A stretch of 64,000 bases of DNA from Harmothoe impar (Eukaryota > Annelida > Polychaeta > Phyllodocida > Polynoidae), in contig OX381710.1 in assembly GCA_947462335.1 (NCBI GenBank), forward strand, positions 62,305,303-62,369,302, given 5' to 3'. This document shows, piece by piece, positions 34,197 to 46,064 of this stretch. The notes under the pieces were generated by a model. It was not told where the DNA came from. It did not search any database and saw nothing but the letters and a program-made list of their open reading frames with translations. A program made the translations under genes and the position numbers. Each line of letters starts with the position of its first letter. Position 1 is the first letter of the stretch.

Positions 34197-37100
34197 ATAC
34201 TCTACTCTGTCAGAATAGAGAGCACGACCGAGTAGGCCTGTAGGATATCAGGATACAATCACTGTCTGGCTCCACTCAATGTTCTTGTAAAAGCAATGGT
34301 TCTAGAACATAACAAGTACCTCCAGCGTCCTGTAAACTGGCATGGATGGGTTATAATTGACATGCCATCCGAGACAGGAGCAATTTCTAGACAGTAAAAA
34401 TAGCATCGAATTGAATTGAGTAAAGAGACACTAATGAACAGAATAATTTATTGGTCGAGCTAGATTCGCCTCTTCACTGTCAAAATCGTGGCTAAGAAGG
34501 ATTGTGACTGGCAAACTGCTTGTAGGCTGGCATGAAGGAAGATTGCATCTCTGGTGCAATGCCTGGTATCATGGCGTGACTGAACCCATCACCACAGACC
34601 AGTGGTTAATCAGCTCTGTCATGGGTGAGTGCAGACCGCATTGTACCACTGTCACAGTCTGTGGTGTGCAGCACATCTCCTATTCATTAACCCTTTGAAG
34701 GCAGCACAGCACTTTAAAGTGCTATACCCTATTTAGAGAATAGAAAACGATGTTCTTCAGGTCGGGACTTAAGGCGCGACACCATCGTGCATTATAGAAT
34801 TACAGGGAGTCGAGAAGTGAAGAACACGTGTTCTATTGTCTTTATAAAACTAATTTACAATTTCCGTGGGTTGTTAAAGATTTTTCGTGGGTTTTTAAAG
34901 GTTTTCTGTGGGTTTGTATATTGTCCACTTCTGTGGCCCTCTGCTCAGCGTGCACTGTTACCCTATAATGAACGGTCACATGACTGAGGCTATAATGCAC
35001 GCCCAACCGTTTTATAAATTACCATAATGCATGTATGCCAGAACAATAGGGTTTATACACTACAGAAGGCGTTGGAAGATGAATGAATGCGGCCCAGACT
35101 TGCCATGGCTGCATTCATGCGCATGACAACCCTTCAAAGGTTAATAACCCTGACTCTCTTTCTCCCATTTAGTTCTCACCCTGACTTACTCTATACATGC
35201 CTTGGTATACACTTCAATGTTAAGTCTACTGTTATCTACCTCCCCTCCCCCTGTTTATACCTCACTACCATCAATGAGGCATGCTGGGACAAGAACTGAA
35301 AAACGAGCCTTGACAAAAAGCTTATACCTCGTAGTCTAAAAAAGCACATCCCGTAGTCTCATAGCTTTATTATACCACTGAATCCCCCTATTTCACCATA
35401 CAAGAGTACGAGGGATATGCTTTTGAAGACTACGCAGGATATGCAAACAGTGGTACTGGTATACTGAATTATGTGGGCGATAATAGATTTATAGGTCTAT
35501 ATAGGGGCCCCAACTCCGTTTTCTCTTTTCTTTACTCACAAACACTAGGGGCACTAATATATCACTGTTGGACATCACGGTCTGCCCCTCTCTCAGATTC
35601 AAAGAGCTACCTGTGTATAATAAAGGGCTTTGGCATAGCCTTTGAACGGCGTTATATGCCTGCCTAACTCTTGGTTGGGTTTTAAAATGTATCATCATAA
35701 TAAAGGGAAAGAATAAAATAGAGCAGGTACTGACTGCAGATCCCATACGGATCCTGGCAGTGTCCTCATGCACCCCCTCCCTCCAGGAAGACATATCTAT
35801 ATTCTATTTCTAATTACCGTGTATTCCCACAATACAGTATTTGCACTGGCCTGTCACACATCGTCATGTAAACGGCTCACCGTGACTGCCTGCCCCCCTC
35901 TGTCATCGAGGAGAGAGAGATCCCTATTGCCCCCTATAACTCTTGACCCCTATAAACCTTGGGTGGATCTTCCATCAGCCATATACATGCAGGCCCCTCC
36001 TCAGGTGGCATGAGGGTGATTTGCTAGCAATGAGAGTGTTACACCGCATGCAAAGCTGTTCTGCCACAGGTAGATTGCCTCATAATGAATGTTAAAGCAG
36101 CACATGTTCTCCATACTCATTTTCCACACCACTATAGGAATATCAATCCTGATATCCTGTCCCCAGCTTTTATAAACGTTGTACAGGTGAAGCACAAAGT
36201 GAATTCCCATATCATAGCTCATGTGAATGCGTTACTTTAGGCTGTTCAGAGTTCTACAGTGTTATATTACCCACCGATGTCTATGCATTGACTATAGTAT
36301 ATGGTGGGGGGGGGGGTGTCTGGGTAGTACCGTAGAACAGGCTGATGGCTAATGGTGTGAAGAGTGTGATTCTCCATATCTGGGTACGTGGAGTAGGCAG
36401 TAAACCTTTTATCTCACAGGGGTGCAGGGATCATGCTACACAGGATGATGGTAGACAGGAACCAGACGCTGCCTCATATAACAGGGATATTAATGACAAT
36501 TCATCTAAAACTGCTATGGTAATCTCCCTGTAATCTGTGGATATGTATTAGAATGGATTAAATCCCCACGACATACAACATTGTTTTTAGTACACACATA
36601 CGGCTCAACCTTAGTATAGGACTGCATCCTCGTAAATACCTATCAGTATAAATGTATAAATCGTTCACCATAACTGAACTTTAATATCACATGAATTACC
36701 GTTTTCAATATTATCAGAGTGTGAATTGTCCGTAGGCGAGCAATAAGTCCACTTCACTCCTGAGTTGATCACACTATAACTGTAATTAATCTCTCGACTT
36801 GATCCACTACCATTAATATGGCAATAGAAGTAGGTCTATCATAATAGGCCTAGATCTGTAGACAATCACCATACATGATCATACCTAATTGACTATGGAT
36901 AGCTGCCCTGTTGGCCCTTACCCTGTGAATCAGACAATCTCACCATGCCGCCCTATGGTGAGGCTATAGCATGGAAATTACAATAATAATATGATGGCCC
37001 GCACACATCCCTACCCCTACTCTTGGGTTCTATGCCAGTTGGTCATCCCATGACCAACAACTGTCTATCGAAGCTGCGTGTACATGCAGCATATATAGAT

Positions 37101-37747
37101 ATGCATACATGGGGTTGTGGCTTCCATGATATCTAGCACGGCGCTGACAATCTAGACAGGATCACAAGTAAGAAGGCAACACTCAATAATGCTGAGACAT
37201 GCCACCGTGCAAGTATATTCTTTTACCATGCCCTTTTTAAATTCTTTTACCTAGCAGCATATATGACTGAAGCAATGGCTCCTTCATGTAATTGTAGTCT
37301 CGATTTACGCAGCAACAGCTCATATATATGCTGCTTCTACTATACTTCTACTAGTGGCCTGTTTCAGAAATGCCCCATTTGTGATTATTAGACACCTGCA
37401 TGACTTTAATGTCGGTGTAAGTAGGAGCGGTCTCATAGATCATATTTGATAATAACTACTTTAGGTAGGAGTAAAGATCAGACTATTACAAGCTGGGAAT
37501 ACCAGTACTATGAGTTTAAGAGGCTTACTCTGAATGTAGGTAATATGATGTGATACATCTATGTGGTCTGGGGATAAAAGTAAATTAAATCGACTCAAAG
37601 GTCACAAATATCTGGTGATTGACCTCCTTTTCATGAGAGTTTTGATTTGAGTGGGCCATTAGGAACCTGCTTTTGCTTTTGCTACAGTATGTTATCACAT
37701 GCTGAGACAATCATCTGGGGATTATAGAAGCATGGCCCGGAGCACTA

Positions 37748-37921
37748 CAGGAGGAGTGTGGCGACAGTTTCAAAGTAGGAGCCTTTTTTACCCCTTTTTT
37801 CTTGACCTCTTAGGATTTATCTTTTTTTAGGTTGGCCAGAGGTGTGTTGTGTATGGGGGGGGGGTAACAACAGGTGATGATGCCCTCCGGCTCCTCCCCC
37901 CACACGGTTGCTACGCCCCTG
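37748..37921. mobile_element. older CAGGG-ended MITE, relative of 25388 element
   Basis: Reversed copy of the 25388-25540 family. CAGGAGGAGTGTGGCGACAG and TTTCAAAGTAGG match the other end, and TTGCTACGCCCCTG matches its terminus. No intact target duplication is seen, and a G10 run has expanded inside. Confidence 0.65.
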
Positions 37922-38410
37922 CGAGGTAACAGTGCCTTGAAATGTATGAGCGCAGTGCGCTTAAAGTGACAATTATGGTAAATGTGATACTAGCCAGGCC
38001 ATGTCCCAATCATGAAGAGCGATGCATATGTATCACACTATTTGTTTGTTATTTGACTCAGGAGTCGTTCATCAAATCACTGACCCACATACAGAGCAGC
38101 TCAATGTGGGCTCTATAAAGCACCTGGTCTAATCTGGCTATATCTGTGTTGGTGTCACTGACCATCACTGCCTACTAGTATACTATATCTCTGAGCTGTT
38201 AGTTTAGGTTGCTGACAAACATACTTACATGATACTTGATAGCCCGTTAGGAAATGCAGCTCCTATAACATATTTACATTATTTACAGTAATAACAGTAA
38301 TAACAACTTGAAAACTTAAGCTGTGCATAATGCATTGGATTGAATTGAATCATGTGGGGGTGACTACCAGACGTATTGTGTTTGCAGCTGGAAACCAGCG
38401 GAAATAAGTA

Positions 38411-39015
38411 AAAATGTTAATGGGGCCAAACAAGATGTAAGACTAATGGAGAGGGTTAAGGTAGATGTCCTTCCCCTGCCTCCCTCCCTCCCTGCCTCCC
38501 TCCCTGCCTCTCTCCCTGCCTCCCTCCCTGCCTCCCTGCCTCCCTCCCCCTCTCTCCCCCTCCCTCCATCTTTCCTCCACCCTTCCTCCATTCCGTCATG
38601 CGGAACTGAAAATCTGCAGGAGCGTTCAGGTTTTTGCAGGACCGAATACTTTCACTCAAGTTTAGTGGCAATGACAATAATGCGAATGACAATATATTAC
38701 AATAATAAGAATAAGAGAATGACAATATATTACAATAATAAGTAACCTGGACGGTGTACAATTACTTTAATGATATCTTAAAGAATGTCTCCACAATCTA
38801 GAGATTTAGGCGTATTCTACAAAATGCTCAGTTAGAGCATATATTGTTCCCTTAATAATGGTCCGATTTAAACACAGCAAAAACCATAATGTAGTTAATC
38901 GTCCTGTGAATTCAGCCGGATATTTGGTCCAGCAAGATTTCAAGAAGACTGTCCCCTTCCCTTCCTTCCTCCCCTCTCTTCTCTAAACGTCTAATTAAGG
39001 TATGTGTAGGTAGGG
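38411..39015. other. intergenic with polypyrimidine microsatellite
   Basis: A (CCTC/CCTGCCTC)n tract at about 38470-38590, then a short duplication (AATGACAATATATTACAATA twice, about 38683-38741). No gene. Confidence 0.8.
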
Positions 39016-39363
39016 CAGGGGTGTCGGAAGCAACTTGACTTTGGGAGGGCCACAGCCAAACCAAATGAAGTTCAGAAGGGTGCGCGATTCCGCACATTAA
39101 AGCGACACATTGAAAAATGTATTGGGGGTCTGGGGGGCATGGCCCTCAAGGATAATTTTAGGAAAATTTGACACAATTTGGTGGATTTTAAGGTCGATTT
39201 TGGGGGTATTTCTCTATACAATTATAGAGTAATGAATATAATTCATTAGCATTTCCAAAATGTTGGGGGGACCAAAAGATACTCTGGCCCCCCCCCCCAT
39301 GCCTAGGATTGGGGGGGGGAGGGGCTATGGCCCCCCCTGGACCCCCCTTTTCCGACACCCCTG
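39016..39363. mobile_element. 348-bp MITE, CAGGGGTGTCGGAA ends, 5-bp TSD
   Basis: Perfect 14-base terminal inverted repeats CAGGGGTGTCGGAA (39016-39029 and complement at 39350-39363). The exact target duplication TAGGG is at 39011-39015 and 39364-39368. The interior is AT-rich with two poly-C/G runs and no ORF. The ends and the 5-bp duplication group it with the element at 25388 as hAT-like, though the families are distinct. Confidence 0.88.
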
Positions 39364-39368
39364 TAGGG

Positions 39369-41099
39369 ATGATGAAGACCCTCGGTAGTCAGCCATGCTC
39401 ACGGTGCACCCTGTGGGGAGGTAATAAACCATCCCACAGCAAGTCCCCACCACTTCCAGGAGATGCGGACCGGCTGTTAAGGTCAACAAGGCATGACGTC
39501 TTCCTGGCTGTCCTCTCCAGGCACGTCCAATGAATCACCAGGCCACTGTACTGGCACTAACAGTGGGGACTGTTAATGCAATTAATGGCCGAATTCGTGC
39601 TGCCCATCGAGTCTAGGTGGAGGTAGGGCGGGGATATATGTGCTCATGCTTAATGTTATAATTTATTCATTTGCAAAATCTGAATATCTATTAAATTAAT
39701 AATGTTAAATATGAAACATATTCACAACCCTACTCAGGAGCTAGGTCCATCCTCCTTGAATCTAACTTACCCATCGCTATACTTCCATCATGAGGAAATT
39801 GTTAATTCGAGGAAGAATGGAATAGTTCCTTTCCTCATGGGTGGATCTTACATTGTCTGCACACCCAAGTCAATCCTAGAGGTACGACGAAGGGCAAGAA
39901 GTGCACTTTTGAATGAAGATACATACTCAATACTAATAATTTGCACAACTTGAGACCGGTTGTAAAATCAGATACCAATATTAACCCAAGGTGACTTCCA
40001 CTTTCTGTAATTGGGTATTCTGCCCTGTTATACATTAGCCACTGACCCCCCATGAATTATCTATTATATATTGGGTAATAGCCGGGGTGTTGTATAGTAG
40101 GAGCTGAGGGGTGAGAGACATGGTTCAGGGAGTGTAGTGGATGGTAGTAGAGCCATTATAGATCTAGCTGTGATATGCTGGTAGTGGAAGCAGTAGGAGT
40201 TTATGTTGGATGATGGAGGACGGGAACATAATTATTCTGATTTTCAGATGTCAAGGGATATGTTATAGTGTATATGAGAACTGGTCATATCTTATTTGGT
40301 CGACCATGGGCACTTGACCATTCTTTAGAGTAATATTTCACATATATGAATATTCAAATTGGTTTAGTTTATTGTGTTAGATTTACCTCTCGAAAGTAGT
40401 TCACACCTAACATAATAGAATTCCTACACCATCTGTGAATACAGACTCACCATAGACTTCACAATAAAATCATTGCCATTTATTATTTCCCATAAACTAA
40501 TTTTGATGGGACTGCAGTCAAGTATCTCAATATCAACGTTTTAGTGTCAGCTTTGGCAATAGATAGTGAAACGATGGATGTTTGTATTCATACAGGGAGA
40601 GGGATGAACAGGTTTCTAACAGTATAGCATTAGAATAGCCTACATCGAGAAGTTGGGTAGCAGAAGATAAATCAATAAAAGTGTGATATACTTCATTTAC
40701 ACAACTATCTGAATATAAAGCACAGCTGATATCAATAATAGGGTGCAGTATATCAGAATACAATCTGTCACGTCGATGCAATACTGCAATACCTTCCACA
40801 TTGCTTGACTGCTATTAAATTCCTCATGATAGAATCATTGGTGCTGGTATTCATTCTGGTATGTAGACAAGCGACAAGTCCATCGTGGGTGGCTTCTGCG
40901 AATTCCTTCCTGTGAGAAGCATAGCGAGTCTCTTCCGCTCTCCTCCTTTCTCACTCCTTTCCCTCACATCCTCTGCGTCTTTTCCCTTACCCTTTCCCTG
41001 TAGTTCTCTAACCTTCCATATTTTCTTTCCTCTTTCCCCGTTATATATTTTTTATGATATAGCCTCCTTTTCTATTCAAATAGTTGAATAGCTTTGATA
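39369..41099. other. no gene seen
   Basis: AT-rich intergenic sequence within the tandem-array region; no conserved block of family B was recognised here. Confidence 0.4.
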
Positions 41100-44000
41100 G
41101 AACTCCCGAAGGCCTACTAGATATCTGGTGAGTTCTCATATCATCTTCACACTTGAAAGGCACAGTCTGCTAAAATGGATCAATTCAAATAGACCTCTTT
41201 GGAAAGAAAATCTTCAATATGTCATGAACAATATGTCCTGTCCAGACCCACAGTTCTACCTGGATCACTTTGCCCTGGTTGCCCATGCATGTCTGTCCTC
41301 TACGCTATTCTGTAAACCTTTATCAACTCTTTACCCTTAGCTGAAGGGGACATGTTGGTGTACAGTTGATTAGAAAAGAGAGTGTAGTGCTGAATGCAAA
41401 GCTGTTCTGTCACTAGTAAATTGCCTGAATGTCTTTAAAGCTTAAAGCAATTGGATTGAGAGTTCTTCATAGATTTCACACAACTGAAGGTTAAAAGCAG
41501 ATAAGCTCCATTTATACATCCACATCCATAATCCTCTATAAACATCCCAGACCGTAATGCATGTACCACTAAAAGAAACATGCAAAGAGACTGGCTGAAT
41601 ATTGTACATCAGACTGCACATGGATGTGTAATTGGGTTATTGAGGGCTCTACCCTGTTATATTACCCACTGATGCCTGTGTATTGGCCATAATTACGAGA
41701 TGGGTACAGGATGGATAACAGGGTAGTATACAGGGAGCTGAAAGGGAGATGGGTAATGGTTTGTAGAGGCTGATTTACATCTCTGGCTGCAGTGAGTAGA
41801 CACTCAAAGTCATTAGCTGTGCTGCTGGAGGAGATATGGACTCAAATTATGGTTATTGGGTTTGGAGCAGGCCAAAGCCCAATTAAATGAGGTTCAGAAG
41901 GATGGGTGATTCCACGCATCAAAAATGCCGGGTCAGAAATGCCCAGGGAGAATTCCAAGATTACAGGCATAATTTGATGTATGTCAATTTAAGACCAAGT
42001 TCACTATATGTAAATATACAGTGCTTCTACAATAAGTATTTATTCCCTTAGCATTTCATAAATTTAGGGAGAGAGCTATATGCCCTCCCTGTATAGAATT
42101 GGGGGCCATGTCTGGTTAGGGTGTGTATGTGTTATAGAATTGCATAATCAGATACCACACACTACATGCAGTTTCACATTATACATGCATAAGGGAGGCC
42201 CGTGAGAACTAGGACAGTGTATTGAAATCACACCATTTTTGTTTGCCATTTAAACAATATCGTCAATAGTCAAATCCTCTGAGGAAACGCTGGCAACAGT
42301 ACTCTGACATGGAATCAGCACAGCTCCCCATGGTACTACAATGCAGCCAGCTGTGTAATAAACTGATACAATAAACGACCCCCACTCCACTGTACACACA
42401 ATAAAGGTGAAATATCTGGAACCACAGTTAAAACATGCTGATCCCATCTGTGAATGCATTTCCCTTGTTGCCAGATCTAATTTCATCCCCACAAGTCTCC
42501 TTCACTAAATTCCATTTATCACTCTTCATAGTTGAATTTTGCTATTACATGAATTATTAATTTCAACATGGTTGAGGGTTTGGACAGGATGCCATAAATT
42601 TATATGGCTAATGCTGCTCTCAGAATGTGGACACAAAATCAGAATGTGAACAGTGGTGATTTGTTTGTAAGGGAATATTAGAGAACCGTTTTATAACACG
42701 TCCATTTAATTTTTAATCATGCTACAACCATAATACGTCTTGCATCTTTGTTCACTGGATAAGCTTGGGTATACAAGAATTCACCTTGTGTAAAGCATTC
42801 TCTATGCATATCTACGCCATTGGTCCTTACTTTGTGAATCATCCATACTGGCTTATAAAGCCGTTTTCATTCTCATGCCATGAAAAAACGTTGATGTCCT
42901 TGGGATATTAAAGGCATTTGTTCATCCATCTAGCCACCTAATGTTTCCAACCTAGTTTGCAACGTTTTCATAATCTATCTATATTAGGCAGTGTACATGT
43001 AGATACCTGTTACATAGATACATAAACATACAGAGAATTCTACAAATTGTAGTCATGCTTAGCATTTCTTAGAAGATCTTGAAAAAACAAAAATGGGGGA
43101 AAGAACAGCTTGTAGCAAAGGAGAGGCTTACTGTTACATATTACATATAGAACAAGATGAGACTGTTACTGAGAACATCAATGCCGTTGTAAGCAGTGCA
43201 ATTGTTGTTCAGTCTAGACAGTAGACAGTAGCCACACATATCCTTACCGAGATATTGACTGCCATTTCCCTTTCTCCTTCTAAGTTACACTTACAGGGTG
43301 AATGCAGCTAGCTAGAGCCCACCCATCTGAGTAATATGGTTGAGCAGACGCATGGCTCCCAAATGCAATTGGTATCAACCTAAAGCTACATTTAATAGCA
43401 TACTATCCAGCCTCAATTATCTGTTCTATCATTGAGGACATCGTTTTTACAGACACGGAGACTGCTATTCAGCCATAATCGATAGACACATTTAGAGAGG
43501 TGCAATGCTTGGCACCGACTAAGAGGTACCAGATCTAAAATCCGAAGAGTCTTTAACGAGCCTTGGCGATAAAGACCTTGAAGTTATGTGAATAGGATAA
43601 GCACAATCAAATGACTACTTAAAGGCCATGCAGACGTGGTTGATCAAATTCTCAGGAGTTTTTAATGTTTAATTATTATTTTAAATGGGTCATCAGGCAC
43701 CCAGTATCCAAATTTTAACCAATCTGGGTAGCCAACAAAAGGCAGTTCCCAGTGCATAATGTTGTGAGGGGCTGGTGTAACCTTGTGTAACCTAGTTAGG
43801 GGGCATTTCAATTGGACAATTACAGAGGTATTAATTACTTTCATTGAAAAAGGAGTTCTAAGACTGTGCAGAAAGTGAACAGACAGACCGAAGCCTCAGA
43901 GCTGGTGAGCCCTTGACACAGAAATAAGAGTATTGGATCTTGCAGTCTTTCCTGTACTCTACTAAAACGTCTACTTTTAATTCACTCATTTCAAAAACCA

Positions 44001-46060
44001 TGTTAATATATATATTTATTTCACCTAAGTAATATAATTGTTGGGATACCCAGAAGAACAGGGCCCAGTCAAGCAAGGTTAAAAATGTTATTACATCATG
44101 CAGGGTTGTAGATAGATATGGTATATGATTCCAGCAGAGAATGAATGTTTTCGACAATTCAATTACTTCCTTGTCCAAAGGACTAAAACTAGTTGGTTAC
44201 AAAGTATATATGATATTGATACTCAGCTTGAGAGAGCAAGCTTACAACATCTAAGGGAACAGGTTTCTCTTTGAAACTGTTGTGAGAAGAATATGGTTCA
44301 GAACCATCCAAACAATTTGGTAGGAGGCTAATTCGTGCATTTCATTTGTATGGGGACTGTATAGAACAACACTGCTTGATTGAGTATGAACAATTTTCGC
44401 CCACTTTTGCAATGCCGCCGTGGGAGTTGGTTACCTAGATACAGAAGTTTGAGTTCATACATTCACTGTGTAGTTAAAGAAATGCCCAATGCATTACATT
44501 CTCAGTATCAGTATTGTCCATGGGGTGGGTGTAAGGGGGAATCATATCCCTGCATCAGTCAACACAAGGTAGGGCAAAGAAAAAGAAAAAGAAGTGGAAA
44601 ATGGAGGACCATTGTTGCTTGGAAACCGATGTTCTTCACCACCTCCTTTTCTTTTATTAATGCTCACTTCATCACCTGGTTGCAGCACCATGGTTTGCTG
44701 GTACCCAATGGAGTGTGTGTGCAGCTGGAAATCTAAGGCTAATGACACGGAGAAACAGACAGAATGATGAAGAGGGCTTATGAAAGAAAACATGAATATG
44801 CATGCAATCGTGGAGATCAAGAGTAAATATTTTTATTTGGTCTCCTCATGCCTCACTCCCTACTTCCGTTATCCAAAAAGACGAAGGATACAAAGGATTC
44901 ACCCAAGGTTGGATATGCACACTACCAACATGAGATGTTCAGCTTATGTCATCAGAAAAATAGCCATACCTGACTGGATCTCACGTGGTGAGGGAGTGGG
45001 AGTGGGCAGAGTAAAGTTGGCAATGGGTCAAATTCACCTACATTGGTATACTATATTATGTCATAATATAGTATTGTAGATGATAATATTAGAATTACTT
45101 ACCCTTTTTTTAAATAGAAATAGTATACCCATGCTACTTTATCTCATCATCATGTCACCAGAGCATAATTAGTGTGATCTCTCACAGAAAACAAGAATAA
45201 AGAAATATATAGGAACAACAATTAGGGACAATAATACAAAACATATTCTGCTTAACCTCAGGGGATGTACGAGGGAAGATATGTATAACGGCTGTTCTCC
45301 AGCGTCTCTGTTGTTAGTTAATTCGCCTCCCATTTCATACACAAAATGAATAGATCCGTTTGGAGAACTAACAAGTTCTGCCAAGGGTAAATCCGCCATA
45401 TCAACATTGTATATGAGGCTAATATTAACCACAGCGGAAATTCGATCCCATTCAGGTCTCCTGAATCAATGTTATATCTGGGCCTCCACTATGAAACCCC
45501 TCATTTATCCTCCCGTGCTGGACACACTGCTATCTCTGTGCTATATTGGGGTTGGATGTTCTGTGGTCACTAGGTACAGCTAGTCTTCAACCTCCTGACA
45601 CCTGGATGTATAGTGCCACCAGCTCCAGTCTACACAATCAGTTCTACTGCCATAAGAGGATTATGGTATTCTCCCTATGTGATCTGTAGCTGAGTCGTGA
45701 GTCTTGTTGATAGTAGTTGGTATCTATTAAAGATGACAGCAACAGTACAATAAGTACAAATAGGTTCCACTCGATTACACCTATCCACAATAATATAGGA
45801 CTATAAGTATACACCATATGATGGGGTCCAACATTTCATAGTTTCCTATATGATCTTCCCTTTCCTCCTTTTATATTCTATCAAACCCTCCATTCCTATA
45901 CAAATATTGGCAAACAAATGTCTTTCATTTTTGATTTTGAACGACTTTAAGTCTAGATTCTCTCACATCATAATGCTTAGACTCTTAAAGCTATTGAAAC
46001 CAGTGAGCATGAGCCCTGGGAACTTGCAGGATGATGCTACCTCCAAATATAACTTGATAG
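41100..46060. repeat. tandem array family B, copy 3 (~5 kb unit)
   Basis: Starts with AACTCCCGAAGGCCTACTAG..CTGGTGAGTT and then shows, in order, GCAAAGCTGTTCTG (41398), TTACCCACTGATGCCTGTGT (41663), a CATGAATTA block (42550), a TTGAGCAGACGCATGGCT block (43340), the block around GTTGCTTGGAAAC (44614) and an ATTCGATCCCATTCAGG block (45440). Each recurs in copy 4 at a nearly constant offset (4.1-5.0 kb). Substitutions do not favour third codon positions, so it does not look coding. Confidence 0.8.
41865..42115. mobile_element. degenerate copy of the 39016 MITE family
   Basis: AATGAGGTTCAGAAGGATGG and GATTCCACGCAT closely match the 39060-39095 interior. The terminal repeats and target duplication are lost. 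Confidence 0.5.
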
Positions 46061-46064
46061 AACT

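Larger units (their letters stand above)
33480..38410. repeat. tandem array family B, copy 2 (with insertions)
   Basis: Begins with the poly-C block and contains the same ordered blocks as copy 1, then continues with blocks shared with copies 3 and 4: ATGAATTACCG near 36690, GGCCCTTACCCTGTGAATCA near 36915, and TGTGTTTGCAGCTGGAAACC near 38380. A 219-bp palindrome and a CAGGG-ended MITE are inserted in it. No coding exon was recognised. Confidence 0.6.
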
